Positions 25,388 through 32,476 of a DNA stretch of 64,000 nt are shown here, piece by piece. The position numbers were made by a program, and so were the translations under genes. The stretch is taken from positions 28,903 through 92,902 of the forward strand of contig CANPXN010000005.1 in NCBI GenBank assembly GCA_947586185.1, read 5' to 3'. This DNA is from an uncultured Clostridia bacterium. Its GTDB lineage: Bacteria > Bacillota > Clostridia > Oscillospirales > Ruminococcaceae. The notes below the pieces were generated by a model that saw only the letters and a list, made by a program, of their open reading frames with translations, did no database searches and was not told where the DNA came from. Position 1 is the first letter of the stretch. Each line of letters starts with the position of its first letter.

Positions 25388-26686
25388 TTATTTTACAGCC
25401 CTGAATGCTTCTTCAAGGTCATATATTATATCGTCAATATGCTCTGTACCGATTGAAAGCCTTATAGTATTCGGCTTTATGCCCTGCTCCAAAAGCTCCT
25501 CTGTGCTGAGCTGAGAATGAGTTGTGGAAGCCGGATGTATCACAAGGGACTTAACATCTGCAACATTTGCAAGAAGAGAAAATACCTGCAAATGATCTAT
25601 GAAGTCCTTTGCAGTTCTGTCGCTGCCCTTGATCTCAAAAGTAAATATCGAACCTCCGCCATTCGGGAAGTATTTACTGTATACCTTATGACTCGGCTCG
25701 CTTTCCAGTGACGGATGATGAACAGCCTCAACCTGAGGATGACTGCTTAAATACTCCACAACTTTAAGAGCATTTTCAACATGTCTTTCAACTCTGAGTG
25801 AAAGGGTTTCAAGCCCCTGCAAAAGCAGAAAAGCATTAAATGGCGAAATTGCTGCTCCGGTGTCCCTTAAAAGGATAGCTCTTATATATGTAACAAATGC
25901 TGCATCACCGGCTGCCTCAGTAAAGCTTACCCCGTGATAGGACGGATTCGGTTCTGATATCCAAGGATATTTTCCCGATGCGCCAAAGTCAAAGCTTCCG
26001 CCGTCAACGATCACACCGCCAAGGGAGGTTCCGTGACCGCCTATAAACTTCGTTGCTGAATGAACCACGATGTCTGCCCCATATTCTATAGGGCGTACAA
26101 GGTAAGGGGTTGCAAAGGTACTGTCTATCACAAGAGGAATGCCATGCCTGTGAGCAATCTCAGCCAAGACTTCAATATCCGCTGCGTTTGAATTAGGGTT
26201 TCCGAGAGTTTCCGCAAACAGAGCCTTTGTATTTTCGTCTATGGCGCTTTCTATCTCGCTTATACTGTCCGGATCGGCAAACTTTGCGGTAATTCCGTAA
26301 AGGGGAAGGGTATGGGCAAGAAGATTATATGTGCCGCCATAGATCGTTTTGGCTGCAACAATGTTTTCACCCTGGCGTGCTAAAGCCTGGAAAGTATATG
26401 TTATCGCTGCCGCACCGGAGGCTGCTGCCAGAGCCGCCGTACCTCCCTCAAGAGACGCCACTCTCTTCTCAAAAACGTCCTGAGTAGAGTTTGTAAGTCT
26501 TCCGTAAATATTTCCGGCATCCTGAAGTCCGAACCTTGCAGCCGCATGGTCACTGTTTTTAAAGACATAGGACGTGGTCTGATAAATCGGAACTGCTCTT
26601 GAATCAGTTGCCGGATCAGGATTTTCCTGTCCCACATGAAGCTGTCTTGTTTCAAATCTTAATTTTCTTTCATCTATTGTACTCAT
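25388..26686 (-). CDS. metY: O-acetylhomoserine sulfhydrylase (aminocarboxypropyltransferase)
   Basis: 432 residues, Cys/Met metabolism PLP-enzyme family with the length and signatures of MetY/Met17. ETRQLHVGQ is at the N-terminus, the PLP lysine is in VVHSATKFIGGHGTSLGG, and VIDSTFATPYLVRP and NVADVKSLVIHPASTTHSQL follow. It makes homocysteine, or cysteine from O-acetylserine, using sulfide. Its ribosome site AGAGG (26696-26700) can pair with the cysteine codons of the upstream leader peptide. First gene of metY-cysK-phospholipase-like. Confidence 0.95.
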   Translation of the reverse strand: MSTIDERKLRFETRQLHVGQENPDPATDSRAVPIYQTTSYVFKNSDHAAARFGLQDAGNIYGRLTNSTQDVFEKRVASLEGGTAALAAASGAAAITYTFQALARQGENIVAAKTIYGGTYNLLAHTLPLYGITAKFADPDSISEIESAIDENTKALFAETLGNPNSNAADIEVLAEIAHRHGIPLVIDSTFATPYLVRPIEYGADIVVHSATKFIGGHGTSLGGVIVDGGSFDFGASGKYPWISEPNPSYHGVSFTEAAGDAAFVTYIRAILLRDTGAAISPFNAFLLLQGLETLSLRVERHVENALKVVEYLSSHPQVEAVHHPSLESEPSHKVYSKYFPNGGGSIFTFEIKGSDRTAKDFIDHLQVFSLLANVADVKSLVIHPASTTHSQLSTEELLEQGIKPNTIRLSIGTEHIDDIIYDLEEAFRAVK

Positions 26687-26691
26687 TTTTA

Positions 26692-26765
26692 GTTACCTCT
26701 CTGTCGTTGTGATTTTGGTTAATTCAATAAACATCTGTATGATCCGCACATTCGACAGCTGTAAC
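26692..26765 (-). promoter_or_regulatory. Predicted stem sequestering the metY ribosome site
   Basis: Minus-strand arm GTTACAGCTGTCG (26765-26753), covering leader codons 9-13, can pair with CGACAGAGAGGTAAC (26706-26692): GTTAC with GTAAC and CTGTCG with CGACAG, with a small internal loop. The second arm holds AGAGG, the metY ribosome site. A ribosome stalled at the Cys codons would open it. Confidence 0.6.
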
Positions 26766-26790
26766 ATCGCTTCAAAAATAATGGTTTCAT
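26719..26790 (-). CDS. Cysteine-rich leader peptide of the metY-cysK operon
   Basis: A 23-residue ORF with ATG six bases after a perfect AGGAGG (26802-26797). Cysteines are at positions 9, 12, 15 and 20 in the segment RCYSCRMCGSYRC. It ends 32 bases before metY and has a consensus promoter upstream. Cys-rich leader peptides that control cysteine synthesis are known in actinobacteria. Position, codon content and the predicted pairing support a translational attenuator here. Confidence 0.7.
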   Translation of the reverse strand: MKPLFLKRCYSCRMCGSYRCLLN

Positions 26791-26808
26791 TTTCTTCCTC
26801 CTATAAAG

Positions 26809-26825
26809 CCTATCGACTTTGTAGG
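26809..26825 (-). promoter_or_regulatory. Dyad operator at the metY leader transcription start
   Basis: CCTA-N9-TAGG dyad beginning five bases downstream of the -10 box, overlapping the likely start site. Position suits a repressor. The spacing recalls Rrf2-type (CymR/IscR-like) sites, but the regulator is not in the window. Confidence 0.45.
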
Positions 26826-26829
26826 TTTT

Positions 26830-26858
26830 ATTATATACCATCATTTCCAATTTGTCAA
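26830..26858 (-). promoter_or_regulatory. Promoter of the metY-cysK operon
   Basis: TTGACA (26858-26853) and TATAAT (26835-26830) with a 17-base spacer. Confidence 0.85.
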
Positions 26859-26944
26859 TAGTTTTTTGGAAAAAATTTATTTTTAAGATTTTCAACGCCT
26901 AAAAGACGGATAAAATAAGCTGAAGTTGCAATATATCAATTGCC

Positions 26945-27487
26945 TTAGTACCCATATGGCATAGCTGAAAGCTTCTTCCTGCGATTCTGTGTAACAGCGT
27001 TCATTATAAAGCTTACGATCAAAGTGGTAAAGCATACCGAGCTGACAGACGTGGAAACAAAGTAATATATCTCAGCCCAAAACAGTGATACCTTAAAAAT
27101 GATTGCAAACATTAAATATGCCCATATAAGATAATGAGTAAAGTATATAAGACAGAATCCGGTAATACCTGTAGAAAGCGCCACAGTCGTACTGTGGGAG
27201 ATAAAATAAGCGCACCATGCAACTATTATTAGCACAACTCCGATTATATTGACTGTAAGATAAAAACCGGCGCTCCACCTGAAAGCGATCGCAAACATAT
27301 ATGCCAAAATAGTCAGTATGCCCTCCCATACTGCGTCTGCGCCTCTGCCCTCTATTTCCTCAAGGTGTTTAAGTATGTCCATATTCTTAAAGAAAAGGAA
27401 ACATATAATACCGGAAACCGCCATAACAACAGAAAAGATCATAAACACAAGGCTGCTCCATTTTAAAAACTTATACTGCCATGTCAT
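26945..27487 (-). CDS. Hypothetical integral membrane protein
   Basis: 180 residues with about five membrane helices (approximately 12-32, 58-72, 76-98, 103-130 and 140-162) and a short basic tail (QNRRKKLSAMPYGY). No family recognised. It starts 66 bases downstream of the hydrogenase operon, beyond a hairpin at 27509-27533. Confidence 0.75.
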   Translation of the reverse strand: MTWQYKFLKWSSLVFMIFSVVMAVSGIICFLFFKNMDILKHLEEIEGRGADAVWEGILTILAYMFAIAFRWSAGFYLTVNIIGVVLIIVAWCAYFISHSTTVALSTGITGFCLIYFTHYLIWAYLMFAIIFKVSLFWAEIYYFVSTSVSSVCFTTLIVSFIMNAVTQNRRKKLSAMPYGY

Positions 27488-27508
27488 AAATTTACCCCCT
27501 CAGCAAAT

Positions 27509-27533
27509 CCGACCCGATAAAACATCGGGTCGG
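27509..27533 (-). terminator. Hairpin after the hydrogenase operon
   Basis: Ten-base stem CCGACCCGAT/ATCGGGTCGG with only a short T-run; probable terminator or 3' end. Confidence 0.5.
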
Positions 27534-27553
27534 AAAAATCAGAACTTCTCTTC

Positions 27554-28984
27554 TTATTTTTTAGCAAATCCAATTGCGCTTGTTATAGTCTTTTCCATAG
27601 CCTCTCTTCCATACTTATCGACCTCGCTCTTGTTCTTTACTCCGTGAGTAAGACATCCAGCTCCGCCGATACAGCCGTTTGTACAAGCCATACCCTCGAT
27701 AAAATTGTTAGGCAGAACATTCTTGGAAGCTCTTAAAAGCGCACTTCTGCATGCCTCTATACCGTCGCATGCAATAGGGTCAGCCTTGAAGTCCTCGATA
27801 CCATGCTCCTTGAGAGCCTGAGCCACAGCGTCTGAAAGACCTCCGCTTCTTGCAAAGATCCTGCCGTAGTAGGAGGCGTTGTCCAGAACGTCCTCCTCAA
27901 AGGTATTGATCTCCATATCACGGCTGTCAAACAGCGCCTGAAGCTCCTCAAATGTGATAACGCTGTCAACATAAGGTCTGACCTCTTCCTTCTGAAATTC
28001 CATTTTCTTTGCTGTACAAGGGCCGATAAACACGATTTTTGCCGTAGGGTCTGTTTCCTTAATATATTTTGAAATTGTTGCCATAGGAGAAAGGTTATGA
28101 GAAATATGCTCCACCATATCCGGGAACTGCTTATGGATATAGTCAACAAATGCCGGACAGCAGGAGCTTGTGAGAAATCCCTTTTCTTTAAGCTCGGCTG
28201 CCTCAGAATATGCTACCATATCCGCACCGAGAGCCGCCTCTACAACGCTGTGGAAGCCAAGCTTCTTTATTGCCGTTACTACCTGACCTAATTTTGCATA
28301 AGAAAACTGACTGGATATCGCAGGAGCTGCGACTGCATAAACCTTATATTTTGTATTGTTTTCGCTTCCCTTGAGCATATCTATTACATCAAGAATAAAT
28401 GACTTGTCAACAACAGCTCCGAACGGACACTGATAAACGCATGCGCCGCAGGAGATGCACTTTCCGTTGTCAATTTCAGCGCATTTATCCTTACCCATAT
28501 GTATTGCGTTGACCTTGCATGATCTTTCACAAGGTCTTTTTCTGCTTACAATAGCGCCGTAAGGGCATACTGCTGCACATCTTCCACATTCAACACACTT
28601 GTCCTTGTTAATGTGACTTTTCAGATTTTCGTCAAATTCAATTGCACCCTTTGCACATGCGTCTTCGCAGCGATGAGCGATACAGCCTCTGCATATATCG
28701 GCAACTACGTTATATCCGCTTACCGGACATTCGTCGCAGGCTATATCTATTACCTCGATCACATTAGGATTCTTTTTATCTCCGCCCATTGCCAGCTTGA
28801 TTCTTTCGCCTACAATAGCTCTTTCCTTGTACACGCAGCAGCGCATGGTGGATTCCTTGCCTTTAACAACAATTTCCGGGATCTCAGTAAAACAGTCCAA
28901 AAGCCTGTCTTCAAAAGCATATCTTGCAACTTCTCTTAATACCTTATATTTCAGATACTGAACCTGTGTGTCAAATTTTCTCAT
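27554..28984 (-). CDS. hydA2: [FeFe]-hydrogenase, monomeric group B type
   Basis: 476 residues. The N-terminal part has several ferredoxin-like cluster sites (CRGCIAHRCEDAC, CVECGRCAAVCPYGAI, CISCGACVYQCPFGAV). The H-cluster domain carries L1 TSSCCPAF at about 272-279, L2 GPCTAKKMEF at 321-330 and L3 MACTNGCIGGAG at 432-443. It should reduce protons with ferredoxin electrons, without bifurcation. Gene order matches the R. albus unit in which HydS, a phosphatase and HydA2 are together. It is last in the operon, 21 bases after the phosphatase gene. The symbol follows R. albus usage. Confidence 0.9.
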   Translation of the reverse strand: MRKFDTQVQYLKYKVLREVARYAFEDRLLDCFTEIPEIVVKGKESTMRCCVYKERAIVGERIKLAMGGDKKNPNVIEVIDIACDECPVSGYNVVADICRGCIAHRCEDACAKGAIEFDENLKSHINKDKCVECGRCAAVCPYGAIVSRKRPCERSCKVNAIHMGKDKCAEIDNGKCISCGACVYQCPFGAVVDKSFILDVIDMLKGSENNTKYKVYAVAAPAISSQFSYAKLGQVVTAIKKLGFHSVVEAALGADMVAYSEAAELKEKGFLTSSCCPAFVDYIHKQFPDMVEHISHNLSPMATISKYIKETDPTAKIVFIGPCTAKKMEFQKEEVRPYVDSVITFEELQALFDSRDMEINTFEEDVLDNASYYGRIFARSGGLSDAVAQALKEHGIEDFKADPIACDGIEACRSALLRASKNVLPNNFIEGMACTNGCIGGAGCLTHGVKNKSEVDKYGREAMEKTITSAIGFAKK

Positions 28985-29005
28985 TACATACCTCCGAACA
29001 AAAAA

Positions 29006-30178
29006 TCAAAAATAGATAACCTTTATCTTCTTTCCCATTTGTTTCAATGCGTCGGACAGCTCGTCAACAAGACGCATTTTTATGCTGAAATTTATTGGCA
29101 GATTAGGATTCTGATGGGCAGGATTTATTGCTCGCCCAACGAAAAAGTTTATATCAGTAGCCTCCTCAAAAAGTATTCTTGAGATTCGTGACGCTCCATC
29201 CGTTTTTGTGCTCCAGTCATAGTAAAGCTCGTTGTCACCGATATAGCTCTGGGCATACTGGAGAACACGGCTTATAGTGATAACTCCCTCCGTTGCAAGG
29301 TCAACGCCCTTTATAGTTGCGATCGGCGGTATCTCAGGGTCCATGTCATCAAGGTCGGAAACAACGCTTTCACCTAAAAATTCGGCAGCAAGGGTGGAGG
29401 TCGTACCGCCGCTTACAATATGCTTTCCCTCCTTGGAGAAAAACAGTGACATCATTTTGTTTACATCCGCCGGATTTGACGGAGGACCGAACAAAAGATT
29501 TACCGGTTTACGTCTTCTTATCTTAACAGCGGCTATTGTGGTATCATCTCCCGGTTCCCTCCCATAGAGCCTGTCGCATTCGTCAAGAATTATTGTGGAG
29601 ATCGCCTTTGCGCTGTAATCGTCCTCATACAGCTTTTCAATGTATCTTATTATGTTTTCTCTTTTCCAGCCAAAGTTCATACTCATACCGACTCCGGCAT
29701 AGATAGCTCCATCGCTCATTGCGATAAAGACATCGTTTTCACACAGCTGTATTTTTGAGCGGTATATTGTTTTTCCACCGGCTTCAAAGGAGGTTTTGTC
29801 GTAATCGTAGTTTTTGCCGTTTCTCAGCAATATAACATGAGGATTGTCATACTGGATTATCTCAGCTTCCCTGTTATCAATAACCCTTATGATCGTAAAA
29901 GTGGAATAGGCGACCTTTCTCACTTCACATACCGGAAGAGTTGCGGCAATTGTGGAAACGCATTCCTCAATGCTCATTTCATTTGCCATCATAGTGGAAA
30001 TTATCTTTGAAGTAAGCGTTGAAAGGATATTAGCCTTAACGCCGCTGCCGAGACCGTCTGCAAGAACCATAACCGTATAGTTATCGCCTTTTTCAATTAT
30101 TTCAACCTTGTCGCCGCAGAGCTGCTCGCCGAACTTATTTATGCTGTAATAGCCGACATTCGTACAAAGATTATTCAT
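29006..30178 (-). CDS. SpoIIE/PP2C-type phosphatase of the hydrogenase operon
   Basis: 390 residues. Residues 1-215 are a PP2C/SpoIIE Ser/Thr phosphatase with metal-binding aspartates in MVLADGLGSG, IAMSDGAIYAG and REPGDDTTIAAVKI. Residues about 225-390 form an extra domain not recognised (contains FGPPSNPADVNKMM and HIVSGGTTSTLAAEFLG). It overlaps the hydS stop by eight bases, so synthesis is coupled. It probably passes the HydS redox or H2 signal on by dephosphorylating an unknown protein. Confidence 0.85.
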   Translation of the reverse strand: MNNLCTNVGYYSINKFGEQLCGDKVEIIEKGDNYTVMVLADGLGSGVKANILSTLTSKIISTMMANEMSIEECVSTIAATLPVCEVRKVAYSTFTIIRVIDNREAEIIQYDNPHVILLRNGKNYDYDKTSFEAGGKTIYRSKIQLCENDVFIAMSDGAIYAGVGMSMNFGWKRENIIRYIEKLYEDDYSAKAISTIILDECDRLYGREPGDDTTIAAVKIRRRKPVNLLFGPPSNPADVNKMMSLFFSKEGKHIVSGGTTSTLAAEFLGESVVSDLDDMDPEIPPIATIKGVDLATEGVITISRVLQYAQSYIGDNELYYDWSTKTDGASRISRILFEEATDINFFVGRAINPAHQNPNLPINFSIKMRLVDELSDALKQMGKKIKVIYF

Positions 30179-31844
30179 CGCTAAGACTCTCCTTCAGATT
30201 GTTCAGAGCGACCTTTGTTTCAGCTACGGTTTCACCCAGCAGGGACGCAATTTCCTGAACCGTTCTCATCTGCTTTTCAATTACCCTGTCAGTAACGTCA
30301 ATTGTATTGTTGCAGAGATCGTTACGCTTTGTACGTTCTCTTTCCTCGTTTGTGATATCACGCATAATACTCATTACAATGTGATAATCAGGGTCATATA
30401 TTACAGTTTCCTCAATATATTTTCCATATTCGGCAAGGAATATCTTCTTGTCGTGTATGTTTCTTTTTGTATCTATAACATTAATATATTCAGTAGGATT
30501 TAAAACTCTTACAACCGGAGAGCCGAGAATATCGCTCTGATCCTTGATATTCATAATGCTGCATGCAGCCTTGTTTATCTGCTGGACTTCAAGCTCCTCG
30601 TTAAGCACAATAATGCCGTTAGGAGTATTTGTTATGATCTTGTCAGAGAACGACTCCGCTTTATCCTTTAAAAACGGCAGACACATTGTGAAGTCAGCCT
30701 TGCCCTGATATACGGCAACAGCCTTTTCACGGCAAGTGTTGTATCCGCAGCTTCCGCAGTTAAGCTCCTGTTCCGGAGATGTCTTGCCCATTTTGTGCAG
30801 TATCTCCTCAATGATCCTGTTGCTCGGCATAGCTCTGTGGAGAAGATTTCCGGAAAATTCCTTTTCAAGCTTGCCCTCATCCGGAGCGGAAACGTCATAT
30901 CTGCCCTCTCCGGAATATCTGTCCACTGCAACATAATCCGTAACAAGTAAACGACGTTTGTTCATTGAAGGACCGCCCACGCAGCTTCCGGCACAGGAGG
31001 ACATTTCTACAAAGCAGTTTTTAAGCTTACCCTCAGAAATATCTTTAAGAGCGTTTATGCAGTTTTCAGTACCGTCAACGGCTATGTAGCTGTACTTTTC
31101 GTTTCTTTTTGTCATTGTGCGCAGTATGCCGCCGGATACAGGATAAAGCCTTGTAAGGCACTTAGGAAATTCCTCCTCGGCAGGCTCAAATTCAACTCCG
31201 CTTTCCTCCATCCACTGTGAAAGCTCCTCAAAGGTAAGAACCGTATCGGCATATCCCTTATAGCTCTCAGCCTCATCCTTTTTGGAGATGCAGGGACCTA
31301 TAAACACTGTATAGCAGCCCGGATTTTCTTCCCTTAGCTTCTGACAATGAGCCTGCATAGGTGAAAGAACATGCGCAAGATACTTCAGAGCCTCCGGGTA
31401 ATACTTCTGTATAAGGGTATTTACCGAATGGCAGCAGGAAGAAATTATAACGTCCTGTTCTCCCTTATCAATAAGCTTCTCATACTCCTCCGTAATGATC
31501 TGAGCGCCGACAGCTGTTTCCTCAGCATAGTAGAAACCAAGCTTTTTAAGAGCATTTCTCATGGATTCTATATTTACGCCCTCATAATTTGCCGCAAAGG
31601 CAGGAGCAACGCTTGCAACAACTCTTTTACCCTCAGCCATTGCTGCCTTTACGCTGTCAACGTCGTTTCTGATCTCCTTTGCATTCTGCGGACATACGAC
31701 AAAACATGTTCCGCAGAGTATACACTCATCCTTAATAATATTCGCCCGGTTTTCCGAAAATTTTATAGACTTTACCGGACAGTGTCTGATACACTTATAG
31801 CAGTTTTTGCAGTTAAGCTTATTAAGCTGTAAATAATCCTTCAT
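30171..31844 (-). CDS. hydS: Sensory [FeFe]-hydrogenase with PAS domain (group C)
   Basis: 557 residues. Two 4Fe-4S sites (CKNCYKCIRHCP, CILCGTCFVVCP), then a modified H-cluster domain: L1 SSCCHS at 135-140, L2 GPCISKKDE at 183-191 and L3 SSCAGSCVGG at 282-291. The L1 proline and the extra cysteine of catalytic enzymes are replaced. An extra cluster motif NCGSCGYNTC (362-371), a PAS domain (about 400-500) and a helical tail follow. There is no kinase domain. This is the layout of putative H2-sensing HydS proteins. Signal output is likely through the coupled phosphatase. Confidence 0.9.
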   Translation of the reverse strand: MKDYLQLNKLNCKNCYKCIRHCPVKSIKFSENRANIIKDECILCGTCFVVCPQNAKEIRNDVDSVKAAMAEGKRVVASVAPAFAANYEGVNIESMRNALKKLGFYYAEETAVGAQIITEEYEKLIDKGEQDVIISSCCHSVNTLIQKYYPEALKYLAHVLSPMQAHCQKLREENPGCYTVFIGPCISKKDEAESYKGYADTVLTFEELSQWMEESGVEFEPAEEEFPKCLTRLYPVSGGILRTMTKRNEKYSYIAVDGTENCINALKDISEGKLKNCFVEMSSCAGSCVGGPSMNKRRLLVTDYVAVDRYSGEGRYDVSAPDEGKLEKEFSGNLLHRAMPSNRIIEEILHKMGKTSPEQELNCGSCGYNTCREKAVAVYQGKADFTMCLPFLKDKAESFSDKIITNTPNGIIVLNEELEVQQINKAACSIMNIKDQSDILGSPVVRVLNPTEYINVIDTKRNIHDKKIFLAEYGKYIEETVIYDPDYHIVMSIMRDITNEERERTKRNDLCNNTIDVTDRVIEKQMRTVQEIASLLGETVAETKVALNNLKESLSDE

Positions 31845-31891
31845 AATATTCGTTTTCCTGACGAAAAACGCCGCACTCCTTTCTTAGCAAA

Positions 31892-32134
31892 TTAAATTCT
31901 GTCAAGAACATACTTTTTGAACACTTCATCGAAATTATCAGGACAGACGCCGCAGATAACTTCGTCGTCAACCTTAATGGAAACCCCCTCAGTACACTTT
32001 CCGAGGCAGAATGCTCCTGCAAGATTGACCTTTTCTTCAAGACCGTTTTCCTTTAAAGCAGCCTTGATAAGCTCCACGATTTTTCCTGAACCTCTGAGGT
32101 GACATGAGCTTCCGACACAAACATAAATATTCAT
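31892..32134 (-). CDS. Thioredoxin-like [2Fe-2S] ferredoxin
   Basis: 80 residues from ATG 32134, six bases after GGAGG; the frame is open further upstream but through a structured leader. Four cysteines (CVGSSC and CLGKC) match the NuoE/thioredoxin-like ferredoxin fold, and the opening IYVCVGSSCHLRGS is typical. It is the first gene of the operon, 47 bases before hydS, and may donate or sense electrons for HydS or HydA2. Confidence 0.85.
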   Translation of the reverse strand: MNIYVCVGSSCHLRGSGKIVELIKAALKENGLEEKVNLAGAFCLGKCTEGVSIKVDDEVICGVCPDNFDEVFKKYVLDRI

Positions 32135-32149
32135 ATTATACCTCCATAA

Positions 32150-32290
32150 TTGATAATTTAGGCTAAGATTTCCCTGACTCTTAGGCGGGGATACCATTTT
32201 CGTATTCAGTGAATGCTGTGATCCCTCGCTGAACACTCCTTTCCCTCTCCTATATGACGGGTAAGCCCCTTAATAAATTTGAGTTCTCTA
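32150..32290 (-). ncRNA. Structured 5' leader of the fdx-hydS operon (candidate)
   Basis: About 160 bases lie between the promoter and the ferredoxin gene. They contain GGGAT/ATCCC and TTCAG/CTGAA pairings and the string CCGCCTAAGAG preceded by ATGGT. The start (AAGGGGC, then CCC and TCAT) and this string recur in the same order in the element at 45850-45992. It may be a domesticated transposon-associated RNA or a regulatory leader. Confidence 0.35.
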
Positions 32291-32303
32291 TTTCTTTGTT
32301 AAA

Positions 32304-32332
32304 ATTATAACATGGACTATTTTCTTTGTCAA
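32304..32332 (-). promoter_or_regulatory. Promoter of the fdx-hydS-phosphatase-hydA2 operon
   Basis: TTGACA (32332-32327) and TATAAT (32309-32304), 17-base spacer. Confidence 0.85.
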
Positions 32333-32371
32333 CGCATTTTTCGAGGAAATTCTCCAAAGCGTTTCCAAAAC

Positions 32372-32412
32372 AAAAAACAGCGGACATACCGGATAATCCG
32401 CATGTCCGCTGC
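32372..32412 (-). terminator. Terminator of the 32477 gene
   Basis: Strong stem CAGCGGACAT/ATGTCCGCTG followed by TTTTTTG on the minus strand. Confidence 0.85.
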
Positions 32413-32420
32413 TTTAAATT

Positions 32421-32474
32421 AAAGGCAACACCACACAAAATAAACCTTACGGCTTTGTGTGGTATTGCCTTAAA
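32421..32474. repeat. 54-bp short form of the GGCAACACC inverted repeat
   Basis: Arms AAGGCAACACCACACAAA and TTTGTGTGGTATTGCCTT around ACCTTACGG-like loop bases, the same ends and loop word (ACGGCTTTG) as the 180-bp element at 22157-22336. It sits just after the 32477 stop. Confidence 0.65.
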
Positions 32475-32476
32475 AA

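Noticed and set aside
26692..26858. SAM riboswitch or T-box before metY
   Set aside because: The leader is only about 135 bases and lacks S-box core or T-box consensus; a leader ORF and pairing explain it better.
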